Notes: generated by a model from the letters alone, not told the origin. Shown: positions 22,385-34,725, counted from the first letter of the stretch. The stretch is DNA of 64,000 nt from Reticulitermes speratus (GCA_021186555.1 JAJKFL010000039.1:18394733-18458732), one strand, 5' to 3'. Numbers and translations: made by a program.

Positions 22385-22610
22385 TTCTTGTCTTTGGTAT
22401 TATCTGGAGGTGATTGGTCTGCTTCACAGCCCATCTGCTTTACCCCTGAGAAAATAGCCCCTGGCTACCCTTTAAATAGGCTTGGGTACACCCCAGAACT
22501 GGTTTGGATGCTTTACGAATGAGAAGAATGTCTAATCCTTCCCAGGAATTGAACCATAATTCATCAGTTATCCTGAGCCTAGTCACTATACCAACTGAAC
22601 TGTCCCATAT
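22385..22610 (-). mobile_element. tRNA-derived SINE (type I), old copy
   Basis: On the minus strand the head reads GTTCAGTTGGTATAGTGAC (A-box-like) and TGGTTCAATTCCTGG (B box). The body has the block complementary to GCTTTACCCCTGAGAAAA seen in other copies (50818 region). It is diverged. Confidence 0.6.
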
Positions 22611-22965
22611 ATTTCTGTGGAAGTGTATATTTTTAAGTCAAGAAAACTGAAGATAGCTAGAACTGTCAAGAGTGGCAGGGGAATTTAGTTTCCCTGATAC
22701 TATCAAACACAATCAGAACAGAATTAGCAGGTGTTCTTGAGCAAGCAGTCTCCTTTGTAGTGTTAAAAGTGCTGACAGTATTGGCACACGTTTTTGAGCA
22801 TAAAGAAGAGTTACAGTTTGACTGCATAGTAGTATATACAGTGGTTGTGTCAGTGCTCAGTATGGTATTTAAGTTATCCCTGTGTGTAATTAAGCTCCAC
22901 ATGTTTATAACCTTGGTGCCAGATGGAAGTGAGCGAGCAGCTTTTCCTTTGGCCAAATAACTCAG

Positions 22966-23085
22966 GCACTCATTGGCCGGGTGGGCATGTGGATTCAGTC
23001 TGGACTTGGTGGCAATGAGAAAAATCTGTACACCTGCCAGGTATCAAACCATGGCATATCATGCATCACATTAATTCTTCTTTGT
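22966..23085 (-). mobile_element. SINE (type I) body fragment
   Basis: GGCCGGGTGGGCATGTGGAT and CAGTCTGGAC match the body of the SINE at 50818-51030. The tRNA-like head is degraded. Confidence 0.45.
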
Positions 23086-24788
23086 ACTGCTGATAAAATG
23101 CTAGAGAGAATTATTAAAAACTGGGAAGTCAGTGATGTGGCATCACTTGCTTTTTCTCCCTACTAACAAATGCATCTTTCATAATTAGCTAGCCAAGGAA
23201 CAATTTTTTTCTTTTGGTTTGAATAAAACTTTCAACCTTCAGAGATGACATGCCGTTGTGTTGTCATAACTCAGTCCATTTATGGTTCAGTCAAAAACTT
23301 TCAAGGTGTTAAATGATGTTTGTTGTCCTCAAATCTTTTCACTGTGGTCTTTTAGGTGATTAAAAACTACATGGTATGATAACCCAGAAGATCACAGTCT
23401 CAATTTTTACTTTGTGAAAACCACAGATTTCATGTGCAAGTATTTGTGATGCATGTCAACTTCTGCAGGTGTAAAAGACTTCTGAATAATGTGTCTATTT
23501 CAAGCCACTATCACATGCCTAATATTTGTCTTTTGAATTCATGGAGTTTGGCCTAATACTTTGCCCTTTAAGCCTAAAATATATTCTATTCTGAAAATAA
23601 GGTAAATATTTACTCTTGAATTAAAAACACTGTTGATGTTGAAGGGTATAATGCAGGGGTTGGAAGTTATTTTGACACTGCCAGAACAGGCTATGTTAAA
23701 TTTAGCATTGACTTGAGAACGTTGCACGAAAAATTCTTTAGTTGCACATTAATAAGTTGATGGAACATACTTTGTAGGTACAATGACAGTGAACTTAACC
23801 TGTGTTCTGAAGGTGTTTAACATACATTTTTAACTGAATCTAGGGTGGTTTCCATTTGACTTTTTCTGAGCCAGTTATGGATATAGAAAATATATTTTCT
23901 AAGGGCCTTAAAACCTTCATCTACATCAAAATCTCGTTTTTTCTTTGTTATTGTAATTTATTTTTAGTTACTGTAGTTTATATGAAACATTAGGAAACAG
24001 TGAAGCGCTATGTTATTAATATCTGACTATCATGGTTTGGACTGAATTTTTTCATGGATAATGTATACACACACCTAATACCCATAATATTTAGAGGATG
24101 TGAAATAGCATCTCACCATTATTTGTAATAAAATGAATGGTTTCTTTAGATGAGAAGAGTGTAATGAAAAGATATGGCATGAACATTATTTTAAAGCATT
24201 TCTTGTGCATTTTGAACAACTGAGAGAACTCTGTACATCACATCCCACAATTGTAGCATGGTATGCTTAATTAAGGAAATGAGCAATGCTGTTGGTTGCT
24301 TTGCCTTTGTACTTCAGATATAAAATATGGCACATTAGACATTTATTCTCCAACAGTGGTACTATTTATTTGCAGAGTTTTGTAATAAGTATACATACAT
24401 GTTGACAAAGTTGTAATACTTAAGAATATCATGCTTTGGATGTGATATTAATTCATGCTTTTTTTGTCATTAAGTTTGTGTATAAGTTTGAATGACGTGG
24501 ACAGCTGTCGTATGAAGTGGAATGATTTTCCATTATTATGGAATTATTTTCAAAATGTTCCTGAAACACTGTTGCCTGTATCTTTTATGTGTGTTTGTGG
24601 GGCAGCATACTCACAAGTTACTGTTAATAAGAGAACCTTGAGCACGTTTGTGTGGTGTGTTCCTGTTAAAACTATTGGCAAGAATGTACGTGTAAAGTGA
24701 CAAGCTTATGCTGAAATTCTGTGTTTACGTAATTTATTTCTTTGTTTTTTTTTCCTGAAAGTATCTTCCAAATTATTAAAACCTGAGG

Positions 24789-24791
<3 letters not shown>

Positions 24792-24828
<37 letters not shown>
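24792..24828. repeat. (TA)n microsatellite
   Basis: About 18 TA units followed by imperfect GATATA repeats. Confidence 0.9.
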
Positions 24829-24830
<2 letters not shown>

Positions 24831-24978
24831 TATAGATATTTATAACTTTGTCATCTTGATCTATTTATTGGTTCATTTGATGGGCTTAAGTAAAACCTTC
24901 GCTAAGTCACATATTTAAAAATTCTGACATAATACCCCTGATTAATACCAGGTGTGGACAGTTCCACGTCAGATCGCA

Positions 24979-25010
24979 CCCCCCCCCCCCCCCCCCCCCC
25001 CAAAAAAAAA
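24979..25010. repeat. Poly-C/poly-A homopolymer junction
   Basis: 23 C followed directly by 9 A. Length may be unreliable in the assembly. Confidence 0.85.
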
Positions 25011-25869
25011 GCAGGGAACGTTGACCTTGTACTTTTAAGTTCATAAATTTTGAATTCATTGGGCATCTAGAGAAATTAATTGTCTTGAAATTTGAGCCGT
25101 CTTCTTCGATTAATTTTCGTTATATTGAATCGCAAACCTTTCAGAATTTGGTAAAATTATAGAATAGAACATGATGCAGAAATACGTATTATCAATTTTT
25201 AAATGATTTTAACATCTGTGTTTCGGTTTTGTGTAGTCACATTGAACAACAGGCAATGTTTTGTAACTTGTTGTGACTGTCTAGGTGTCCCAAATTTATC
25301 AGGAGCTGAAGTTGTTGGACATTTTAAAAACATGTAGTTAGTGTATTTGTTCAGAGTGTGCAGGAGAAAATAATACCAAAGATTAAAGTGGAAGATAACA
25401 CTCAGAACTAGCCCTAGACTAGCTGCTACAACTGGTGCTGTAGGCAAACCATGCTTTCCTCCCCCCCACCCCCGCCAAACAAGGCCAGATCTTACCTGAG
25501 GTTTTTGGTGATTAAGGAACTATTTTGCATCTGTTTCCTCTTTAACGTTTTTTGACATATTTTAAGTCAAATTATAATTATTTGGTTTTTCTGTCTGTCC
25601 AACCACTGTTTTTGAGCTCAGATAATTTGTAGTAATTTGATATTTTCCCTCAAATTTGGTGTCCTACTTAACGTGGCGCCAAAAGCAGCTGTCTAGTTTG
25701 CCTATATGGACAGCCTGCCCCTGATGACACCTGAAATATGTTTGTAATATTTGACTGTCTTCTGTTGTCAAGAACTCTTGGTGACTGTGCTTCATAATTT
25801 TCATAGATGCACTTTAGAATTACTGCCCTAGATGACATACAGACAGGCATTTGACACTGTTTACTGTGC

Positions 25870-26130
25870 CATCCATATCCTGAAATGGTAGCCTTCTAAC
25901 TTAAATTTTGTGCCTTATGGACTGGAGTCCCCAGATTCAAACCCTGTAAGGAATAAATTTTGTTTTAAGTGTGTATCTGCAGTAGTGATTTGATGTGGAG
26001 GATTATTAATCCCTGCATTCGCACATTTCCACAGCACAGCTTTCTTGAGGTCCAGCAAACAAAGAATGCTCCAGCTTAGTGATCCATAGGGATCATGTCT
26101 GTGTAAGTGATGTTACTAACATCACACAAT
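25870..26130 (+). mobile_element. Possible old tRNA-derived SINE
   Basis: TGGTAGCCTTCTAAC resembles an A box, and AGATTCAAACCCTG some 50 bp later resembles a B box. The body has no match to the better copies, so the call is weak. Confidence 0.3.
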
Positions 26131-26708
26131 GGGTGGGGATAACTTTAAGGTAATCAGAATTGTTCATGTTTAATTTTTGAAGTGAGGGTAACCTCTAGCC
26201 AAGCAGTACTATGGCTCATAGTGTGTAACTATGATTGAAACATATTTTATATTCAAGATGTGTGTGTTTGTGTGTCTTTTGTGAGCGGCAGCAAGAGACA
26301 GTGAAGTTAGTAGCTCAAATAGTGCAAAGATTGTTGTGGCCCACACAAACAAAGCTGAACTTGCAGATCATCCCATCTTTGTTGTGATCCTTGTAACCCT
26401 GAAAGGAAGTCAGTAAGGCATAAGTTTGGATGAAGAACTGTTATTCAGTGACCAAATATTTGTTGTATTTTTTCTGTTATGTAAATGATGACTTGGCTAT
26501 GCCTTTTTTTCCTTTTACTATGCACTGGCATGCTGTTTGATTTTGCATACTCAAAATACTGAAGATTAGTACAAAAATTTCGAAGTAAATGTCTCACAAT
26601 ATTTAGTAGGTGGGGGATAATAAAAATGGAGGCAGTAGAAAAGAGCAGTATTCCCCATAGTCACTTCCATGAGAATTTCAAACTGCTGAGAACTGTACTC
26701 TAAAGTGG

Positions 26709-26838
26709 AAAAGTTATACCCAGTCATGCCTGCCAAACTAAAATTATTACCAAATCATGCCTTCCAAACTAAAAATTATACAAAGTCATGCTGGCCAAAC
26801 TAAAAGTTATATACCAAGTCGTACTTGTCAGACGAAAA
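26709..26838. repeat. Short tandem array, about four units of 31-33 bp
   Basis: Units share the pattern AAA-TTATAC...AGTCATGC...CCAAACT. The first three are close and the fourth is diverged. Confidence 0.75.
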
Positions 26839-29398
26839 GTGTCATTTGCCACATCAAGTCTTGAAGAACAAGCAATATTACTTTTATGAAAATCATCCTA
26901 ATTGTTTAATGTCCCAATACTGTGAAAGGTAAGATATTCTTATACCTTGTTGATGGGAACTCTGTGTAATTCACTGTCTATATACTACAATCAATAGTAA
27001 TACAATGTCTGAACTTGAAACTTCAATTTTTTATAAAGGGTGAATCTGTTTATCCCTGTATAAATGCATGTTTAAGCCATTTGAACTTTACTGTGTGTAG
27101 TCATTGTACAGGTGACATAAGAAACAATAGAAAGAGAGTGCCAGTATTTTCATGTGAGTTGTGAAAAAGATATAAGAGAACTGATGTAATCCATTAATAT
27201 AAATTACTGTTGTGAACTTCTGCTTACCGGCTCCCAAGGTCACCATGTGGGTGGTCACATCTTTTAAGCCCAGCTTGAACCACATCTATTAATAAGGTAA
27301 CTATTTTGACTTTGATCTGGTAATGCTAAATAGCTGATGTGACCTGAATAAGTGGACATTCCAAGCCATCAGAGTATGTCAGTGGGTTACTTTTGCTTCT
27401 GTGTTCTAATCTTTCTGTTTTGGCTCTGTTGCTCTGAAGAGTGTAGCAGCAGTGATAGTACTTTATGACCTACTTACGTCACTAGTTCTGCAAGCTTTTA
27501 AACTTGTGAAGGGATGGGATTCATTATTGTTTTTTATGTAGTGCATGGTATTGTATTGACTATGTACTTATGGGTAACAACTATGAAATCTTAAATTTGA
27601 GGTGCTGCTTTCAAGTACTTTGTTGTAGGAGCACATGTGTTTTTGTGAGTTCAGATTGTAGCTAATTATGTTATTCATGCAATTTAACAAAGACGTTGAA
27701 TTATTGCTTAATGTTACTGTATGTCACTTCATAGCTGTCATTGTTCTGCATTGAGTGATGGAAGTGATTCAGAATGGTTGTGGCTGTGTGCTGCACATAT
27801 TTTGAAAAGTTTTGCCTTGACTTTCTGTTGTGGGTTGGTTTCTGAGTACAAAATTTACCATAATAATAACAATGGTGGGAATTTTTGTAGGTATATCTCT
27901 TATAGTTACTGTATTTTTCAGAATATGGTACATATATTTTTCCTCCAGGTACCTCCCAAAAATTTGAGTTGTATTAATTAGTATTTAAATTGACTTGTAA
28001 AACAAATTGATGAAATATTTCCAGAAATGTTTAATGCCTCATAGGCGTTTCTTGTATCTACAGAATCACCAATAAATTTTGTGCAATTGATGAGCACATT
28101 TTTTTTCAATTTAGCATTTTAAAATTGGTGTATGTATATAGGACAGTGTGATATGATTTGGAAATAATGTTTACATTATGTTGAATTTTTTACACTGAAG
28201 ATCTTACAAAAGTGATAGTATCATTTGCGGCATACTGTTGTGTTTGAGTATGGCACTAAGCTTATATTCATTTCCACCATTAACAGCTTTGTGTAGGCCT
28301 ACACATCCGCTGCAGGTTATGTTTTGGCCTGGTGTGAGTGCCACTGTCAGACATTTCTTACGCAGAATGAAATAATGAGTGTGTGTTAATATTGTTATTA
28401 ATTGTCTGAATGTGACTCATCCTCTTCTACTAATTTTGTAATGAACCAATAAGTATCCATCACACACAACGTATATATGTTGTGCATGTTGTGTTTGACG
28501 GATACATATTAGTTTGTTATTAATTGTATTGAGAGGCTGGACCCATCTGCATGTTTTGTATTGTAGGAGGAAAGAGTGTCTTATCTACTGTATAAAATTA
28601 ATACTGTGTAAGCTGATTAAATTATAAAATTATTTAAATTATTCATTAATAGTTAGTAGACTACATCTGTATATGACATATACAGATGGGTCCTTCTGCA
28701 CATTAAAATTAAAAAGTACTCATGTATGTTGGGGTAAACGCTCTTAATTCTTGTAAGAAAGGTCTGATTATGGAGTTCATAACCTACCAAAATGTGTAAC
28801 CTGACGTTCTTTCTGGAACTAAATGCAGATTATTATTGCAATAAAAGGTGGTTACCATGCAGTAATCGCTTTAGTAGTTACATTCAGTTTTCATTATGAA
28901 AGTTTCCAATTGTTAATCTGTGGTGATGTTTAATTACGTTCCAAAATACGCTCCAGTTGTAGAAAAAAAGTTTAGCAATTTATACACTGTATTGCACAGT
29001 TGCATATTCGCTAGACAGGACCCACCTAACATTTTAGAATTATACCATAATCTGCTGCATTAGTTTCTCAGGTCAGGTGACTCCATGAATAACAAAGTAT
29101 CTGAACAACATCTCACTTTTGCTGTCATTTTTTGTTACAGATATCGCAGATGTTTGTCAATAAGCATTCTGTAAGTCTGGTTGTGAATCAGCAGTTTGCT
29201 TCATATATAAATGACATTCTTTGTTGTATATGATACTGTTTTATTTTCTTTGTTACAAGGATTATGGCCAAAGAAGTTATTAAATTTGTAATGGAGATTT
29301 CATGCTGTTTTATTATTTGAGTTTTAAAAGCAACATGCCCTGAAAAATGTGATTCCACTTCTCCTTTCATGCAATTTTTTTTTTAATTTCACGGGCAG

Positions 29399-29476
29399 TT
29401 CCTGGCCCATGAGCTGGAGGTGGAGGTAGGCGACACCAGCCTGGGTCATGGTGTATTACTTCAGACATACGGTCTG
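29399..29476 (+). CDS. Candidate orphan coding exon (26 codons)
   Basis: A GC-rich 78-bp block stands out in AT-rich DNA. It is bounded by a good acceptor (long T-run, then ACGGGCAG) and a consensus donor (CTG, then GTGAGT). One frame is open from edge to edge and reads FLAHELEVEVGDTSLGHG and VLLQTYGL, while the other frames have stops. Its length is a multiple of three (phase 0 to 0). I do not recognise the protein. It could be an internal exon of an unseen gene, or an exon trapped in an old transposon. Confidence 0.4.
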
Positions 29477-29829
29477 GTGAGTTTCTCCAGATCGGACAGG
29501 AACTTTAATGGTCAAAGTATCTTAATATATATAGAAAAAATTGTGCGCTTATGGCCAGTAGGTTTAGTGAGATTCACAGATTTCAACAGTAAGACAGTAT
29601 GTAGGCTATATTCTGTAGGCAGTGTGTACGCCGCAGAAACTGGTTTTAAACAAGAGGTTGTATGCAACTAGTTTGATGATGCTAATTTCACACCAGCACA
29701 ACTACTGTTTGATTAACTGCCATTCCCCGACGTTGCGTTGTAGTTGGTTCCGAGACCTCATTCAGAATAAGAATGTCGGAATAAGACTATATACTCATTC
29801 AGAATCTCTTCATAGCAAACAAGCATCCT

Positions 29830-30235
29830 CATAATTCCATGTCTAGTTGTTGCTGCTCGCTGCTCGTTCGAATCTGCCCTCAAATACTTAGATGCCAGCT
29901 TCAATGAGACAAAGATCCTCAGTCAACTTTGAAACTATCATGGTCCACTTCTTAGGCTCAGGTCTTTTCAAAAAGGCGCTTTGCTTCCGAATTTCAACAA
30001 GATCGTCAAGAGTGAGCTTCTGATCATAGGAGTTCAGCGACTCGAGGACATCTTCAGCATCGTACTACAATTTGCGCGATTAGCTGAATACATTGGGTCC
30101 AGTAGCAAACGACATATCTGCGGAACGATTTAAGTCGAGAAATTCCTGTAGTTGCAATCGCTGTAAGGGCATGTGTGCTGCCTGGTTCACAGCAAGCTGG
30201 AGTTTCTTTAAACCATCCTGACAAGTTGCGTGAAG
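29830..30235 (-). mobile_element. Tigger/pogo-like transposase C-terminal fragment
   Basis: The minus strand reads AEDVLESLNSYDQKLTLDDL, VEIRKQSAF and EPKKWTMIVSKLTEDL, then a stop after IEAGI. This matches the acidic C-terminal segment of Tigger/jerky-type transposases (DED-rich T-DL-E-K-Q block followed by LTE-L-IEAGI). Sequence above 30070 is frame-broken but continues the pattern. It is a decayed fragment without TIRs that I could see. Confidence 0.65.
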
Positions 30236-30549
30236 TCACGGTTGCGTGATCTTATCAGTTTGTAGTTGTTTGAAACTCAGTGCATTTATTTGGTATTTTT
30301 AATATCTGAGAATAAATGCGCTAGTTTCATGCAACTGTACTGTCATGTTGCATGAAACTAATTGCTTTAAACCAGATTATTGGTGTGTGTGCGTGCGCGC
30401 GTGTGCCATCATCAGCCAAGCAGAGACCTTCACCAATGTTGACAAATGTGCACGCATTACTTAAGAGACCTCCTCTCCCATAGAAGCATTCAGCTCTGTA
30501 AGTTTATAATATCCATACCAATGTAAAACTTGTCCTCCAGAGTGTTTTT

Positions 30550-30597
30550 GAGTGATCCGATGACCCAACAGTAGGGTCGAAACATGTAGTCATTTCT
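30550..30597 (+). ncRNA. Second hammerhead-like motif, different family
   Basis: Plus strand order: GAGTGAT, then CCGATGA, CCC/GGG stem II around a seven-base loop, GAAAC, AT, GTA, GTCATTTC. The flanks can pair over about 7 bp with wobbles as stem I. One core base differs (C for the invariant U4), so an active ribozyme is unlikely. It may be a decayed copy. Confidence 0.25.
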
Positions 30598-31614
30598 TAC
30601 TCTTTAAATACATGTAGTTCTCTTGACACCAAACGAGAGATTCTCATTTAATACGTTAGTTGTTACTCATACAGCGGGGTGCTGCATCTCGAGATCGAAT
30701 GCTGTGAAGGACGAACTGGGAAAGATGTGGAAGGACCTGGTTGTGAACTCTGTAATGTGCCATCTCAGTGTGTGTTACGGCTATAAAGAGGGAAACCACA
30801 GAAAACGTCAGAACCGACCCGTGGTTGTATAATTTAGTCGGGCCCATCAAATACGAAGTATAGTGTTAACAAACCAACGAACGTTAAAGACAACATGGTT
30901 GAAATGTTGTTTTAGGAGTCTGAAGCAAGCAGGAAATTGTGATCACGGGAGGGAATGCCTTGAAAAGGAAGGTCTATAGTTTGTACATGTATATATATTT
31001 GTGATTAGTAAATACAGCGTTGAACGTGCACCCAGAAATATCAATATTTGCTTGTGAATATTCATATAACAACGCAAACTAAGGGGCCAAGAATACACAT
31101 ACAAGCGACGCAGTTATTCTCAAGGATGCTGGTAACTCCGTCGGTTTCTGTTGTCTTCATTGTGTACTTTCAAATTCTGTAGAGATTTTTCCGGCGCAAC
31201 ATAAAATAATTTGAGAACAAAGCGAAAAGGAAGATATTAGGACCTAAACGAGGCTTCTGACAATAGAGAGCGTCATAAATTATACTCACATCTCGGTATT
31301 GGCCTAAGTCAGTCGCTGAAAGGTACTGGGTAAACACACGGAAAGTGTAAGGCAGCCCGTAGTTTGGTCGAGATTCGATTCGGGTACCTCCCGAATATAA
31401 GTACACAGCGTCAGGTTGTGGATTGTTGAATATTCGGACAACTTGTTATCCGAAACGGAAATTTTGATTTTGATTCCGATGTCGGAATGTTGGATAATAC
31501 AACATATAGAATTTGTTAATGTCGGTCAACATGACTACAAATTTTGAATGCGACTGAGGGTTTATTATTATTATTATTATTTACTGCAATTGGGTTTTCA
31601 CCCGGTGGCAGTAG

Positions 31615-32268
31615 TCCTTACACTAGTACACACAATACAAATGGACATATAATATACATAAAAATAACAATACAAAACAAACTATACACAATTACAAAAC
31701 AAAATACATACAGTAAATACAAGTACACACATTAGAACACCGTACACACATTACAAAAACATCCACACCTTACAAAAGCATCCACTCCTTACAAATACAT
31801 CCACATCTTACAAAAACACCCATACACATACAAAACAAAATACATACAGTAAATACAAGTACACATATTAGAACACCGTACACACCTTACAAAAACACCC
31901 ATACACATACAAAACAAAATACATACAGTAAATACAAGTACACATATTAGAACACCGTACACACATTACAAAAACATCCACACCTTACAAAAACACCCAT
32001 ACACATACAAAACAAAATACATACAGTAAATACAAGTACACATATTAGAACACCGTACACACCTTACAAAAACACCCATACACATACAAAACAAAATACA
32101 TACAGTAAATACAAGTACACATATTAGAACACCGTACACACATTACAAAAACATCCACACCTTACAAAGCATCCACACCTTACAAAAGCATTCACACCTT
32201 ACAAAAACATCCACACCTTACAAAAACATCCACACCTTACAAAAACACCCATACACAATACAAGAAAA
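31615..32268. repeat. Two-level minisatellite
   Basis: A marker CAGTAAATACAAGTAC recurs at about 31711, 31847, 31925, 32024 and 32103 (intervals 136, 78, 99, 79). The differences are filled by a variable number of a short unit around CACCTTACAAAAACATC (about 19-21 bp), which forms its own run at 32150-32250. It is adjacent to an (ATT)n run at 31562-31581. Confidence 0.85.
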
Positions 32269-32679
32269 TTATGAGAGCGATAAATATCCCGAAGCTTTGA
32301 GGTTAATTTTGAAAAGCTGTATTTTTGTTTCAGCCAGCCTTTACTTGTTTCTACCTCAAAATGTTTGTCACATAAGTCCCTATAATTGTTGCAGCCATTT
32401 CATCAGATATGAAAAATAAATATAACCCATTTCTATGTAATCGAGTCACAGCGATATATTCATGATTTTCGAACTTCAGAATTGTAGCGACCCTGGAGCT
32501 TCTTATGGTACTGAATTGTAGTTAACGTCCCTGCGGGGCGCCTATTAAATCGTTCTCTTCGTATCTAACAGCTTGAGAATCGCGGAATGGACTTTAATGA
32601 AATCTGGTATTAGAAGATTTTACGTAAAATATCGAACCGTCCCAGTTCTTGTTTAGATTGGACACTTGTACAACCAGCA

Positions 32680-32860
32680 GCGTAGTCGGTATGGTGATCG
32701 GCTTAAGGCTGCCCGGCAGGGGCAGAGTTTGCTGTGTTCTCCAAAGCGTCCACAACGGTTCTGAAGTCCACCCAGCCTCCAATTCAGTGAGCGCAGGAAG
32801 CTGTTCCCCGGGGGTAAAGCGGCCGAGGTATGAAGTTAACCGCTCACGTTTATGTGAAGC
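32680..32860 (+). mobile_element. tRNA-derived SINE (type I), plus orientation
   Basis: AGCGTAGTCGGTATGGTGAT forms an A-box-like head. The body, when reverse-complemented, gives CTTTACCCCCGGGGAA and GGAGGCTGGGTGGAC, shared with the copy at 50818-51030. The B box is degraded. Confidence 0.5.
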
Positions 32861-32964
32861 CAATCTCTACCTTCACTTCCCCGTATGTCTTCACAGCCTA
32901 TGGCGTCACAAAAGCTGCTCCTTGTAAAGCTGAAGACAAAGTTTCCCTGTCCACACCATGAAGG

Positions 32965-33195
32965 TATACAGGGGAAGCAGTCCTCGGCACTAGATGAATG
33001 GCGTTGATCAGCTTCAGGCCCCTGTCACTTTACCTCCGGGAAAATAACCCCTTCCCCCACCCCCGAAGCCGGTCTGGGCGTTCTGGATAAGAGAAAATCT
33101 GTTGCCGGGATTAAAACCCCGGCTGTCCAGCCCTTTTCCATCTCACTATACCGACTACGTTGTCCGAGCTGCTACTTGTGTACGGGACAATACGG
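32965..33195 (-). mobile_element. tRNA-derived SINE (type I), minus orientation
   Basis: On the minus strand the head reads GTAGTCGGTATAGTGAGATG (A box) and GGGGTTTTAATCCCGG (B box). The body includes TTACCTCCGGGAAAATAACC on the plus strand. It forms an inverted pair with the copy at 32680-32860. Confidence 0.6.
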
Positions 33196-33340
33196 TTATA
33201 AGAAAGGCAGGAAATTATGTGGTAAAACGAGCAAGATTACGCGTAGACTTTGCAGGAAATAATTTCAAAAACGAGCTTTTATTTGAACTCGCCGCCCTCC
33301 TCCCCCCCAAAAAAGAATTACTAGCTACATGCCTCATAAG

Positions 33341-33597
33341 CAGTGGCGTAGCTAGGTTTTTGACGACCGGGGCGAGCAAGCACAATGGCCTCCACTGACA
33401 GAAATTACGAACTTCAAACAGATCACAAATATTTATTGAATTTCCTTGTTGTCTCAGTAATTTAAAGTTTATTGAGCGCAGAAAATAATTTTTTTACTTA
33501 AAATGTTTATTTTGCCGCCCATTTTTCCCGCCCCTTGGATTCTGCTGCCTGAGGTGGCCGGAACTCTCCACGCCCACCCGCTCCGGCTGCTCCCGTG
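33341..33597. mobile_element. hAT-like MITE, 257 bp, with 8-bp target duplication
   Basis: The left end CAGTGGCGTAGCTAGG is preceded by CTCATAAG (33333-33340). The right end GCTGCTCCCGTG is followed by the same CTCATAAG (33598-33605). The TIRs agree at 8 of the first 12 bases. No coding sequence is present. An 8-bp duplication with a CAG start fits the hAT superfamily. Confidence 0.75.
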
Positions 33598-33796
33598 CTC
33601 ATAAGATAACCAAATAAAAACGTTTCACCAATCAAGCGGTTTTCTTTGCGCCTCCCAAATGTTTAAGAATAGCTCCTTAGCGGTTAAGAATGAGGATCGT
33701 GTTGGTATAAGAATATATGCTCAAAACCTCCCAACGAATGTGAAATCTGAGGTTCTCACGGCTGTCGTCGTGGATGTAACCCCATAAGAGTAGCTG

Positions 33797-33880
33797 TACC
33801 CTGAGGACAGAGGCAGCAGGTTCCTCTGAACATTAGTAAATTTCTACCAGACTACACGGAGCCGCATCCCAAGAGAACCA
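33797..33880 (+). repeat. Dispersed repeat, copy 1
   Basis: GAGGCAGCAGGTTCCTCTG, then AAATTTCTACCAGACTACAC. Related copies lie at 34660-34725 and 51560-51665. Identity as a transposon end or SINE body is unknown. Confidence 0.55.
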
Positions 33881-34659
33881 CATTTTCAGTTCCTTAAAAT
33901 TTGTAGTTTCAAAATGTTTCGAGTAAAAATTGTACATACTAAATCTGTATTTCGTGTATGCTTAAGCTAAGCCATTTTTACGAAAGGCGTTGAAGTTCGA
34001 TTGGCGCTTGACGTAACATAGGGAGTAGGCTTGCTGCGGACCGCTAAAGATCAAAATTAAATTCGTCTAAACTACCTTCAACATAATGCACCCCCAAGAG
34101 CAAATTTAATGAAGAGCCATAGCGCACGACGATGAAGACGTTGAAGGAACTGAAGATGTATGTTTGATGTCATATTACAAACACCGCCCTTCTCTTCATC
34201 GCTTGTGAGGCAACACAGGACCACGAACACATTCCTCTCGATCAGCAGAGCGAAACCACGGGAATGACCACAGGAAGCGTATAGCCCATTGACATGTACA
34301 TAGTCGAACTTCTGACACACATGACGTATCATACTCTAGAATTGCGTGAAAATTGTAATCCTCTGGGAACAAAGATAATGATCATGGTGGATTATCTTGT
34401 ACGTACAATAGCTTAGACCAATAAAAAGTTCCGAGCGTATGGGAGATAGAAATTGAATACATTGAGCTAACTGTTGTATTTGCTGAAGATGTTAATGTGT
34501 TGGCACAAAAGATAAGACCTGTAAAATTAAGAGTTATAGCATAGTACGGCCTGTCTAAAAAGGAACTCGATTACATGAAAATCCTTGGCCAGCTCCCACC
34601 TCCATGTCCTTTACCCCTGTCTCTATATTGTACTCTCATTTTTTGACCTTCTTACTGTT

Positions 34660-34725
34660 CCTCCCTGAAGATGGAGACAGCAGGTTCCTCCAAAATGTTG
34701 GCATGTTTCTGTCAGGCAGCAATCT
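34660..34725 (+). repeat. Dispersed repeat, copy 2
   Basis: CCTGAAGATGGAGACAGCAG, then GGTTCCTCC and TTTCTGTCAGG, matching 33797-33880 and 51560-51665. Confidence 0.5.

Larger units (their letters stand above)
23086..29398. other. AT-rich stretch without recognised genes
   Basis: I see no coding gene. It holds a possible old tRNA-derived SINE near 25870-26130, a (TA)n run (24792-24828), a C23-A9 run (24979-25010), and a short array of about 31-bp repeats (26709-26838). Confidence 0.5.

Noticed and set aside
22666..22960. Opposed open frames of 96 and 66 codons
   Set aside because: They are mirror frames of one another next to SINE debris, with no recognisable domain.
31615..32268. CRISPR-like array
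   Set aside because: The repeats are direct minisatellite units with variable spacing and no unique spacers, in an insect genome.
34078..34332. 84-codon minus-strand frame with several Cys
   Set aside because: No domain was recognised and there are no flanking splice sites I trust. Retained only as a possibility.
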